From: Pedobacter ginsenosidimutans | Lineage (GTDB): Bacteria; Bacteroidota; Bacteroidia; Sphingobacteriales; Sphingobacteriaceae | DNA length: 40,249 bases | Direction: 5' to 3' | NCBI RefSeq assembly: GCF_001442625.1 | Contig: NZ_LMZQ01000023.1 | Span: 1 to 40,249, forward strand | Shown here: one piece after another, positions 33,074-40,249 of the stretch | How the letters are laid out: each line of letters starts with the position of its first letter | Position numbering within the stretch: the first letter of the stretch is position 1 | Notes under the pieces: model-generated | Database searches by the model: none | Told to the model about the DNA's origin: nothing | Seen by the model: only the letters and a program-made list of their open reading frames with translations | Made by a program: the position numbers and the translations under genes

Positions 33074-34516
33074 ATGAGTTTAACATATAAAGCGCGATCG
33101 GGCATTATATGGTCGATTGGACAGCAGTTTGGTGTTAAATTCATAAACCTGTTTGTTACCGTCATATTGGCCCGTTTATTAAGCCCTGCAGAATTTGGCT
33201 TAATTGCAATGCTCTCCATTTTTATTGCTGTTGGTAACTCATTAATGGATAGTGGTTTAACAACATCCTTAATCAGGACACGGACAGCAGGACAAAAAGA
33301 CTTTTCGACCATATTTTTTTTTAACCTTTTAGGAAGCATTGTTGTATATGGTTTTTTGTTCTTTGCAGCACCGCTAATTTCTGGTTTTTACAGGCAGCCC
33401 TTGCTTACCAATATTGTTAGGGTTTATGGACTAACCTTTTTAATCAATGCCTTTTTTAGTATTCAGAGTACTTTATTAACTAAGGAAATGAAATTTAAAC
33501 TGCAAACAGTAATTCAAATACCTGCAGTAATACTTGGCGGTTGTTTAGGTATTTACCTGGCAAAAAATGGTTATGGAACCTGGAGTTTGGTTTGGATGAG
33601 TTTGCTAAGTGCGAGTGTTTCTACCGTTTTGCATTGGTTTTACTCAGATTGGCGGCCACGACTGATTTTTAATAAAAAAAGTTTCAGAAAGCACTTTCAT
33701 TTTGGCTACAAGATGACACTTTCTGGCCTGTTGGATACCGTTTATCAAAATTTATACACCGTTATTATTGGTCGCTTTTACGCGGCGGCCCAATTGGGCT
33801 TTTACGCCAGGGCAGATAGTTTAAGTCAGTTGCCCATTGGAATTATTTCTACCGCGATCAATAAAGTTACCTATCCCATGTTTTCGAACATCAGCAATGA
33901 TGATGTAAAACTTAAAATGGTATATCGGAGATTAATGCAGCAGGTTTTATTCTGGAATGCACCCATCTTGGTTTTTTTAGCGCTCATTGCACAGCCTCTG
34001 ATTTCGCTGCTTTTAACCGATAAATGGCTGCCTTCAGTACCGTATTTTCAAATTTTATGTATTGCTGGTATTCTGTATCCGTTACACGCTTATAACTTAA
34101 ATATTTTAAAGGTTAAAGGCCATAGCGGACAGTTTTTAAAACTCGAGATCGTAAAAAAAGTACTTAGCGTAGTTGGAATAATCTGTGTAATTCCTTTCGG
34201 AATAATGGGGCTTTTGTATTATCAGCTCTTTTTTACGGTTTTTGCTTATTATATCAATTCAACTTATAGTGGAAAGCTCATTAACTATCCACTTAAAGAA
34301 CAGCTTCTGGATATCGCACCTATTTTAACGCTCTCAATTCTGTTAGGTTTAGGTTGCTATTATCTTGATGGCTGGTATTCAACACACTATACCATCAATA
34401 ATCTTTTCCGAATTATTGCTTTAAGCATAATCTATGGAGTTTTTTACCTCGGCATAAGCAGCAGCATCCGATTGGCTGCACTAGTTGATTTTAAACAATT
34501 AATCCTCAAACAATGA
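33074..34516 (+). CDS. Wzx-like polysaccharide flippase (MOP superfamily)
   Basis: A 480-residue membrane protein with about 12-14 hydrophobic helices. Its N-terminus SLTYKARSGIIWSIGQQFGVKFINLFVTVILARLL..SPAEFGLIAM is the WzxC/TuaB-like polysaccharide exporter signature. It should flip undecaprenyl-linked repeat units to the periplasm for Wzy-dependent polymerisation. It starts 4 bases after the dehydrogenase stop and overlaps the next gene by 4 bases. Confidence 0.93.
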   Translation: MSLTYKARSGIIWSIGQQFGVKFINLFVTVILARLLSPAEFGLIAMLSIFIAVGNSLMDSGLTTSLIRTRTAGQKDFSTIFFFNLLGSIVVYGFLFFAAPLISGFYRQPLLTNIVRVYGLTFLINAFFSIQSTLLTKEMKFKLQTVIQIPAVILGGCLGIYLAKNGYGTWSLVWMSLLSASVSTVLHWFYSDWRPRLIFNKKSFRKHFHFGYKMTLSGLLDTVYQNLYTVIIGRFYAAAQLGFYARADSLSQLPIGIISTAINKVTYPMFSNISNDDVKLKMVYRRLMQQVLFWNAPILVFLALIAQPLISLLLTDKWLPSVPYFQILCIAGILYPLHAYNLNILKVKGHSGQFLKLEIVKKVLSVVGIICVIPFGIMGLLYYQLFFTVFAYYINSTYSGKLINYPLKEQLLDIAPILTLSILLGLGCYYLDGWYSTHYTINNLFRIIALSIIYGVFYLGISSSIRLAALVDFKQLILKQ

Positions 34517-35670
34517 TACCGGTAACCAAACCCTTTTTGCCTAAACAGGCAGATTTTAAAAGCTATGTAAGTAGCATTTGGGCCAGACAGTGGCTCACTA
34601 ATAATGGTCCCTTGGTAAATGAATTGGAGTTGAAGTTGCAACAATACTTAGAACTACCTCATTTATTATATGTTACCAATGGCACAATCGCTTTGCAACT
34701 GGCTATTCAGGCTTTAGATGTGAAAGGTGAAATTATTACCACACCGTTTTCTTTTGTGGCTACCACCAGCAGTATTGTTTGGCAAGGTTGCAAACCTGTT
34801 TTTGTTGATATAGATGAAGATACGCTGAACATAGATCCCAATAAAATTGAAGCTGCTATTACAGCAGACACTACAGCTATTTTGGCTACCCACGTTTTTG
34901 GAAATCCTTGTGATATTGAAGCGATAGACCGCATTGCAAAAAAACATGGACTAAAGGTAATTTATGATGCCGCCCATTGTTTTGGTACAAAATATAAAGG
35001 TAAATCTATCTTCGCTTATGGCGATGTAAGTACAACAAGCTTCCATGCCACTAAACTGTTTCATACCATTGAAGGTGGGGCAGTTTTTACTCAAAATCCT
35101 GAAATTTTAAAGAGAATGGCGCTGATGCGTAATTTCGGTTATAGTGGGGTAGATACTTTTTCAGAAATCGGAACCAATGCTAAAAACTCCGAGTTTCACG
35201 CTGCAATGGGGCTTTGCAATCTAAAACATATCGATCAGATTTTAAGTAAACGCAAAGAGCTATCACAGCATTACGAAATGCGCCTGAATAAAATCGAAGC
35301 CCAGTTCCAGGTTATTCAGGCCGATACGGAATTTAATTACGCATACTATCCCGTAATATTCCGATCGGAAGAAGTTATGCTCGATTGCATGAAACAGCTA
35401 GAACTTGTTCAGGTGTATTGCAGAAGGTACTTCTATCCATCTTTATCGGCCTTGCCATATATTGATAAGGTAAATATGCCGATCTGTGATTCTATTTCTA
35501 AACGCATTATGTGTTTGCCACTTTACCATACTTTAACCAGTGCCGATCAGGATTTAGTAGTCAGAATTATTTTGAGAACTCAGAATTACCGCAAAAAACA
35601 AGTGCTTAAACTCGCCGATTATGGCACCATGGTTAATGGCAGCATTGGTATGGTAGTTAATGGTAATTAA
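34513..35670 (+). CDS. DegT/DnrJ/EryC1/StrS aminotransferase 1
   Basis: A 385-residue PLP-dependent aminotransferase. The catalytic lysine K181 stands in SFHATKLFHTIEGGAVF, and the PLP-phosphate and substrate positions DAAHCFG and NFGYSG are family-typical. Such enzymes aminate keto-sugar nucleotides to amino sugars, for example at C3 or C4. ATG at 34513 overlaps the flippase stop. No 4,6-dehydratase or other nucleotide-sugar partner is in the window, so the sugar substrate is open. The C-terminus ends in a Gly/Asn/Val-rich tail. Confidence 0.92.
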   Translation: MIPVTKPFLPKQADFKSYVSSIWARQWLTNNGPLVNELELKLQQYLELPHLLYVTNGTIALQLAIQALDVKGEIITTPFSFVATTSSIVWQGCKPVFVDIDEDTLNIDPNKIEAAITADTTAILATHVFGNPCDIEAIDRIAKKHGLKVIYDAAHCFGTKYKGKSIFAYGDVSTTSFHATKLFHTIEGGAVFTQNPEILKRMALMRNFGYSGVDTFSEIGTNAKNSEFHAAMGLCNLKHIDQILSKRKELSQHYEMRLNKIEAQFQVIQADTEFNYAYYPVIFRSEEVMLDCMKQLELVQVYCRRYFYPSLSALPYIDKVNMPICDSISKRIMCLPLYHTLTSADQDLVVRIILRTQNYRKKQVLKLADYGTMVNGSIGMVVNGN

Positions 35671-35684
35671 AAGCATCATTTAAT

Positions 35685-36554
35685 ATGAAAGAAGATAATA
35701 ATGAAGTGATGGTTAGCATTTTTTGCATCACTTATAACCATTGTAAATTTATTGCTAAAGCGCTGGATGGTTTTCTGATGCAGAAGTGCAATTTTAAAAC
35801 AGAAATTATTATAGGGGATGATTGTTCTACCGATGGAACCACAGAGATTATTGATGAATATGTTGCCAAACATCCTGATCAAATTAAGCGTTTAAAAGCG
35901 CCAAAGAACATTGGCGCTACCCAAAACGTAATTCGGGTTGCGCTAGAAACTAAAGGTAAATACGTAGCCACATGTGATGGTGATGATTATTGGTTAGACC
36001 CATATAAACTGCAGAAACAGGTAGATTTTTTAGAAAATAACCCTGAATATGTAATGTGCTGCCATTATACACGCGAAATCAATTTTGATGATACTGAGCT
36101 GTTTTACATGGACTTTAACCCTGTTCCCTTGCAGTATAGTTTTAGTGATCTGATTGTGAACAGGCAAGTAGAAACCTGTACCGCAACTATTGTTTACCGC
36201 AACATTGAAGCCATTAGAAATCTTTATAAAAACGATTGGTTTTTAAAGTGCCATGCCTGCGATAAACTATTGAAACTCTATTGCACCTGGGTAACGGGTA
36301 AAAAAATATACGTTTTACCCGAAGTAATGAGTTGTTACAGGCGTCACCCTGGAGGTGTTTGGAGTCCGGTTGCTTATATTCCATTAAAGAAGATGCAACT
36401 AAGCGATTTCTATATCATCATTAAAATTTTCACCTATACTGGTTTACAAAAGGTTAAACTTTTGAACTTTTATCTCAGAAAATACTTCCTCTTCGAAGTG
36501 AAATACAAAACCTTTGGAAACGCTTTCCAGACCATTAAAACCATAGTAAATTAA
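35685..36554 (+). CDS. Glycosyltransferase family 2
   Basis: A 289-residue GT-A enzyme. The nucleotide-binding segment IIIGDDCSTDGTTEI (43-57) and the metal motif CDGDDYW (D98, D100) are clear, and the acceptor loop contains CHYTRE. It adds one sugar to the lipid-linked repeat unit on the cytoplasmic side. Donor and linkage cannot be read off. It follows the aminotransferase by 14 bases. Confidence 0.93.
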   Translation: MKEDNNEVMVSIFCITYNHCKFIAKALDGFLMQKCNFKTEIIIGDDCSTDGTTEIIDEYVAKHPDQIKRLKAPKNIGATQNVIRVALETKGKYVATCDGDDYWLDPYKLQKQVDFLENNPEYVMCCHYTREINFDDTELFYMDFNPVPLQYSFSDLIVNRQVETCTATIVYRNIEAIRNLYKNDWFLKCHACDKLLKLYCTWVTGKKIYVLPEVMSCYRRHPGGVWSPVAYIPLKKMQLSDFYIIIKIFTYTGLQKVKLLNFYLRKYFLFEVKYKTFGNAFQTIKTIVN

Positions 36555-36560
36555 TTCGTA

Positions 36561-37655
36561 ATGACTACTAAATTATGCTTCGTAATCAACAGTTTAGAAG
36601 GTGGCGGAGCTGAAAGGGTAATTAGTAATCTGGCTAATCACTTTAGTTATAAAAACTGCAGTGTTACAATGATTTGCCTTAATACAGCTCAAGTTAAATA
36701 TCAGATTAATAAATCGGTTAAAATTGTAAATCTGGTAGAAAGAAAAGATAGTCAAAATCTCTTAAACAGGATTAGATATGCTTACTTAACTTTTTACAGA
36801 TTACTTTCTCTATTAAAGAAAGAAAAACCAGATTGTACCATTTGTTTTATGACATCGGCGAACATTTGGGCAGGTTTATGCTGTATGATTTTAGGTTTGC
36901 CTTATCTGGTTTCCGAAAGAAATACCCTAGATAGCACCATACTACAATACAACAAATTACTACAGTGGTTTATATTTCATATTTATAGAAAATCAAAAGC
37001 CATTGTGCTACCAGCTTTTGGAATGTTTAGAGGATTTAAAAGGATTAAGCAATTCGAAAAACTGAATAACTTTGAAACCATCCACAATCCGATCAATCAG
37101 TTTGTAAAACCAAATAAAGAGACCGTAAACGATAAAGCATTTATACTTTCTGTTGGAAGATTGAGCCGCGAAAAAGGTTTCGATCTGCTTATCGATGCTT
37201 ATAGCCATTTACGGGCACCCAATGTTGATCTTTTAATCTCAGGTGAAGGACCTGAAAGAGAAAACCTCGAAAAGCAGATTAAGGATTTAAATTTAACGGG
37301 TAAAGTTAAATTGATCGGCTTTAAATCGAACCTGCAGGATTATTATGCGCAGGCAGAGGTTTTTGTGCTCTCATCCAGAAACGAAGGTTATCCGAATGTA
37401 CTGGTAGAGGCCATGGGAATGGGCTGTGCCTGCGTAGCAATGGATTGTGAGTTTGGCCCTTCAGAGATTATCGAACATGGAATTAACGGATTCCTGGTTG
37501 CTAAAGAAGATATAGAAGAACTTTCATTGTCTATCGATAAAATACTTAATAACAGTCACTTAAGAAGTGAGTTTTCAGCGAAGGCAAAATCAATCAATAA
37601 AACAAATTCTATTGAACTTATTTCTGCCAACTGGGAGCAACTCATCATGTCATGA
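36561..37655 (+). CDS. Glycosyltransferase family 4
   Basis: A 364-residue GT-B enzyme. The N-terminal GGGAERVISNLA (14-25) and the C-terminal E-x7-E motif (E275 in RNEGYP, E283 in LVEAMG), plus FVLSVGRLSREKGFDLL-type strand (LSVGRLSREKGFDLL), are GT4 hallmarks. It should add a hexose or N-acetylhexosamine in a retaining reaction. Its stop overlaps the start of the polymerase gene by 4 bases. Confidence 0.94.
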   Translation: MTTKLCFVINSLEGGGAERVISNLANHFSYKNCSVTMICLNTAQVKYQINKSVKIVNLVERKDSQNLLNRIRYAYLTFYRLLSLLKKEKPDCTICFMTSANIWAGLCCMILGLPYLVSERNTLDSTILQYNKLLQWFIFHIYRKSKAIVLPAFGMFRGFKRIKQFEKLNNFETIHNPINQFVKPNKETVNDKAFILSVGRLSREKGFDLLIDAYSHLRAPNVDLLISGEGPERENLEKQIKDLNLTGKVKLIGFKSNLQDYYAQAEVFVLSSRNEGYPNVLVEAMGMGCACVAMDCEFGPSEIIEHGINGFLVAKEDIEELSLSIDKILNNSHLRSEFSAKAKSINKTNSIELISANWEQLIMS

Positions 37656-38869
37656 TTAAAAAAATAATGTTTCTCTTTTTGTTGTTTGCCTATGTTTATG
37701 CAACAACATTCAACATCTTTATGACTGGGGTTTTCCGGATTCCGGCACCAATAGTTTTCCTGGCGCCGTTAATCTATTTCTACCGGACAGAAGAAACAGG
37801 CTTTCTATATGGCAAAGAATTATTCGTTTTCTTTATCGCTGCCCTGTTTTTTTATCTCATAGGTCAGGCAGATGTTACTGGTTTTTTTGCCTTATTAATT
37901 GTTGCTGCTTGCTTTGCCCTGTTGTTCAACTATGTTATCGGTACGAATTTAAAACGGATGAACATCGCAGTCGGATTTTTCTTTGGTGTATTGCTGCTTT
38001 CCGGAATCATTATGTTTATCGATCACCAGTACAATATGGCAGCTATTCGTTCGCTTTTGGTGCAGGAAGACGTATTGCAGGCACCAGCAGGTATATCGAC
38101 CACTATTTTTACTTTCGGGTACCAGATGGCTGCTTTAACACCATTTCTAGTTATTAATGCTATACTGTTTAAAAGAAGCTGGCTAATTAACCTTCTTTTA
38201 TTTGGGTTATCGCTCTCTCTTATTTTCTTCGGTATGCAAAGATCGGTTTTGGTTGCTTTTGCAGTGGTAACCGGATTATTTTTTTTAAGCTATTATAAAG
38301 CCAAATCCATTTTGATATTCGGTGTATTCTGCGCCATATTTTTTATCGCGCAAAGTTCAATTGAACAATTTTCTGAGGGAAAAAAACAACAGAATATTTT
38401 AAATAAAAGTGCCGAAAATGCGAAAGGTAAAGAAGAACGCGGCGATTTAATGGGAGAGAACATCCAGATTATAACCGAATATCCTTTTGGGCTATTGTTT
38501 TATGGGAAAACCTGGAACGATGTAGTGCAACACAACTTTGTTTACAAAAAAGGGCCTATCGTAATTACATCCCATAATGCCTATTTAATGTTTATTACTT
38601 ATTTGGGGCCTTTGTTGGGCTTCATTTTACTCATTTTATTATATCGAAAAGTAGGGAAGATCATTTTTTATGCTTTTCTGCATATCAAGGATAGGAAAAA
38701 TGCGCTGTTAATCTGTTTAAGCTGCTCTTTTATAGCTATATCCATCAACTCATTTTTTCATAACGAATGGCTTCTGGCAACGAGCGGTCCAACATTGTTC
38801 CTCTACTTTGCCATTCTACAACTCTCAAAAATCAAAATGGAAGACCACATTTTGGTTGAATACAATTAA
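37652..38869 (+). CDS. Wzy-like O-antigen/polysaccharide polymerase
   Basis: A 405-residue membrane protein of about 10-12 helices with no strong sequence motif, which is usual for Wzy. A large loop (about 235-315) contains the periplasmic charged stretch EGKKQQNILNKSAENAKGKE and a candidate catalytic region HNAYLMFITYLGPLLG. Its place between the glycosyltransferase and the end of the locus supports the polymerase role. The assignment relies on topology and context, since Wzy proteins are poorly conserved. Confidence 0.82.
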   Translation: MIKKIMFLFLLFAYVYATTFNIFMTGVFRIPAPIVFLAPLIYFYRTEETGFLYGKELFVFFIAALFFYLIGQADVTGFFALLIVAACFALLFNYVIGTNLKRMNIAVGFFFGVLLLSGIIMFIDHQYNMAAIRSLLVQEDVLQAPAGISTTIFTFGYQMAALTPFLVINAILFKRSWLINLLLFGLSLSLIFFGMQRSVLVAFAVVTGLFFLSYYKAKSILIFGVFCAIFFIAQSSIEQFSEGKKQQNILNKSAENAKGKEERGDLMGENIQIITEYPFGLLFYGKTWNDVVQHNFVYKKGPIVITSHNAYLMFITYLGPLLGFILLILLYRKVGKIIFYAFLHIKDRKNALLICLSCSFIAISINSFFHNEWLLATSGPTLFLYFAILQLSKIKMEDHILVEYN

Positions 38870-38888
38870 CACAATTAAATTGACGAAT

Positions 38889-40163
38889 ATGAATATCCCA
38901 TTCTCTCCACCTTTTATCGATCAAGCCGTGGTTGATCAGGTATTAGAAACACTTAACGACAAATGGATCACCACAGGGCCAAAAGTAAAAGCCCTTGAAT
39001 GTGAAATTAAAGCGATTACTGGAACTGATGAGGTGATCTGTGTAAACTCCTGGACATCGGGCGCTATTTTAATGTTAAAGTGGTTTGGTGTTAAAGCCGG
39101 CGACGAAGTAATTGTGCCAGCATATACCTACAGTGCCACGGCATTAGCTGTGCTTCATTGCGGTGCAACTCCGGTTATGGTTGATGTGCTTGATGATTTT
39201 AATATCGATCCTGAAAAAGTTCAGGCAGCAATTACTTCAAAAACCAAAGCTATAATTGCAGTAGATATTGCCGGCTGGCCGTGTAATTATACTGCTCTAA
39301 AAGAATTGATTAATCATGTTGATGTTAAGAAAAAATTTAAATGTCAGTCAGATAAACAATCCTTGCTTAAAAGGATATTGCTGATTTCGGATGCTGCACA
39401 TTCAATAGGCAGTTTATATTACGATAAACCGGCTGCACAGATGTGCGATGTAACGATATTTTCTTTTCATGCCGTTAAAAATATAACAACAGCCGAAGGA
39501 GGTGCGATCTGCTTAAATCTTCCGGCTGCATTTGATCCTCAGGAAGAATATAACTACTTAAAAATGTACACGCTTAATGGTCAGAACAAAGACGCGCTTT
39601 CTAAATCAAGAGGTGCTGGCTGGCGGTACGATATCCTGTTTCAGGGACTAAAGATCAATATGCCTGATATCTGCGCTGCAATTGGTTTAGCACAGATCAG
39701 GAAATATAATCAAGAACTACTGCCGCAACGGAAAAAAATCGCTCAGCAATATTGTGAGGGTTTTCAGCAAGAAGATTGGTTTGTAGCACCGCCTTTAGTG
39801 AGTACGCAACGCGAATCCTGTTATCATCTTTTCCCCTTGAGGGTTAAAGGTTTAACCGAGAGACAGCGGGATCAGATCATTGATGACCTGGCATCTTTGG
39901 GGATTGCGAGTAATGTTCATTTTATCCCGATGCCAATGCTTACGCTCTTTAAAAACCTGGGTTATAAAATTGAAGATTATCCAATGGCCTATCAGAATTA
40001 TGTCTGTGAGATTTCTCTCCCCATTTATCCGCAATTAACAGCTACAGAAGTAGAATTTATCATCACTTCGGTAATCAGTTGTGTGCATATTCAATTAAAT
40101 AGCCATTTAGAAATTGATGAAGGTGGCTTTTCAGGACATAAACAAATGGCAGTAGCATCATGA
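38889..40163 (+). CDS. DegT/DnrJ/EryC1/StrS aminotransferase 2
   Basis: A 424-residue aminotransferase of the same family as the 34513 gene but clearly different in sequence. The catalytic lysine is K197 in FSFHAVKNITTAEGG. The frame is open from 38808, inside the polymerase gene, but the family N-terminus MNIPFSPPFIDQ begins at ATG 38889, which I choose. It may aminate a second keto sugar (for example a 3-keto or 4-keto intermediate), so the polysaccharide probably contains more than one amino or acetamido sugar. It overlaps the next gene by 4 bases. Confidence 0.92.
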   Translation: MNIPFSPPFIDQAVVDQVLETLNDKWITTGPKVKALECEIKAITGTDEVICVNSWTSGAILMLKWFGVKAGDEVIVPAYTYSATALAVLHCGATPVMVDVLDDFNIDPEKVQAAITSKTKAIIAVDIAGWPCNYTALKELINHVDVKKKFKCQSDKQSLLKRILLISDAAHSIGSLYYDKPAAQMCDVTIFSFHAVKNITTAEGGAICLNLPAAFDPQEEYNYLKMYTLNGQNKDALSKSRGAGWRYDILFQGLKINMPDICAAIGLAQIRKYNQELLPQRKKIAQQYCEGFQQEDWFVAPPLVSTQRESCYHLFPLRVKGLTERQRDQIIDDLASLGIASNVHFIPMPMLTLFKNLGYKIEDYPMAYQNYVCEISLPIYPQLTATEVEFIITSVISCVHIQLNSHLEIDEGGFSGHKQMAVAS

Positions 40164-40249
40164 AAATAAATAAGAAAAGAATATTCGATGTGGTTTTTGC
40201 CATTCTGTGTTTAGTATTGTTCAGTCCGCTTTTAATCTTGATTGCCATC
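40160..40249 (+). CDS. Initiating sugar-phosphate transferase (partial, N-terminus only)
   Basis: Only the first 30 codons are in the window: ATG at 40160 overlaps the aminotransferase TGA, and the peptide MKINKKRIFDVVFAILCLV continues as LFSPLLILIAI. The pattern KRxFDxxxAxxxLxxxxPLLxxIAI is the N-terminal helix of PglC/WcaJ-type undecaprenyl-phosphate sugar-1-phosphate transferases (short form, no N-terminal PHPT domain). It should start repeat-unit assembly. Confidence 0.82.
   Translation, partial: MKINKKRIFDVVFAILCLVLFSPLLILIAI

Noticed and set aside
38808..38888. Longer start for the second aminotransferase inside the polymerase gene
   Set aside because: The added residues are basic and not family-like; the ATG at 38889 gives the normal N-terminus.
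28604..40249. Recent horizontal gain of the polysaccharide locus judged by base composition
   Set aside because: Composition looks AT-rich but not clearly different from the rest by eye; no mobile element or tRNA border is visible.

Overview
The window looks like the chromosome of a Bacteroidota bacterium, most likely family Sphingobacteriaceae (Pedobacter-like). This is an inference from content, with no marker gene compared: Bacteroidota-type -7 promoter elements (TAnnTTTG) stand before several genes, Shine-Dalgarno sequences are weak or absent, and there is a UpxY/NusG-like gene inside a polysaccharide locus, a GLPGLI-type secreted protein, SPII lipoproteins and hairpin-forming intergenic repeats. 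Apart from the polysaccharide locus the genes look like ordinary chromosome. I see no phage, transposase, CRISPR array, tRNA or rRNA.

Layout. 1-2691 (-): the N-terminal 897 residues of a secreted beta-propeller/amidohydrolase fusion that runs off the left edge. 2764-6854 (+): recQ, a UMF1-type MFS permease and a LutA-like CCG protein. 6855-7376: an island of hairpin repeats. 7377-10075 (+): a GLPGLI-like secreted protein, an acyltransferase-3 membrane protein and a small lipoprotein. 10191-13352 (+): the conserved translation cluster thrS-infC-rpmI-rplT, closed by a strong terminator. 13436-18187 (-): a metzincin-like lipoprotein with a discoidin domain, a DUF1508 (YegP) protein, and an overlapping pair made of a CBS/DUF294 nucleotidyltransferase-like protein and a DEDDh exonuclease. 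18357-21022 (+): two M16 peptidase subunits with complementary active-site residues. 21132-25001 (-): glycerol catabolism operon glpD-glpK-glpF, with a DeoR-family regulator facing it at 25160. 25969 (+): a stand-alone receiver protein. 26428-27105 (-): a NeuD/PglD-like acyltransferase. 27823 to the right edge (+): an exopolysaccharide/capsule locus.

The polysaccharide locus is a Wzx/Wzy-type system: Wza-like export lipoprotein, Wzc-like tyrosine autokinase, UpxY-like antiterminator, TviB/WbpO-type UDP-sugar dehydrogenase, Wzx-like flippase, DegT aminotransferase, GT2, GT4, Wzy-like polymerase, a second DegT aminotransferase, and the first 30 codons of the initiating sugar-phosphate transferase. 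Most junctions overlap or are very short. The two long leaders, before the Wza gene (717 bp) and before the NusG-like gene (337 bp), hold unusual dyads and a tandem hairpin repeat. These are the best candidates for undescribed regulation here.

Other points worth attention are the complementary M16 pair, two orphan LacI/PurR-type operator-like sites at 15289 and 15407, the non-AUG start of infC, and a promoter-overlapping dyad before thrS.
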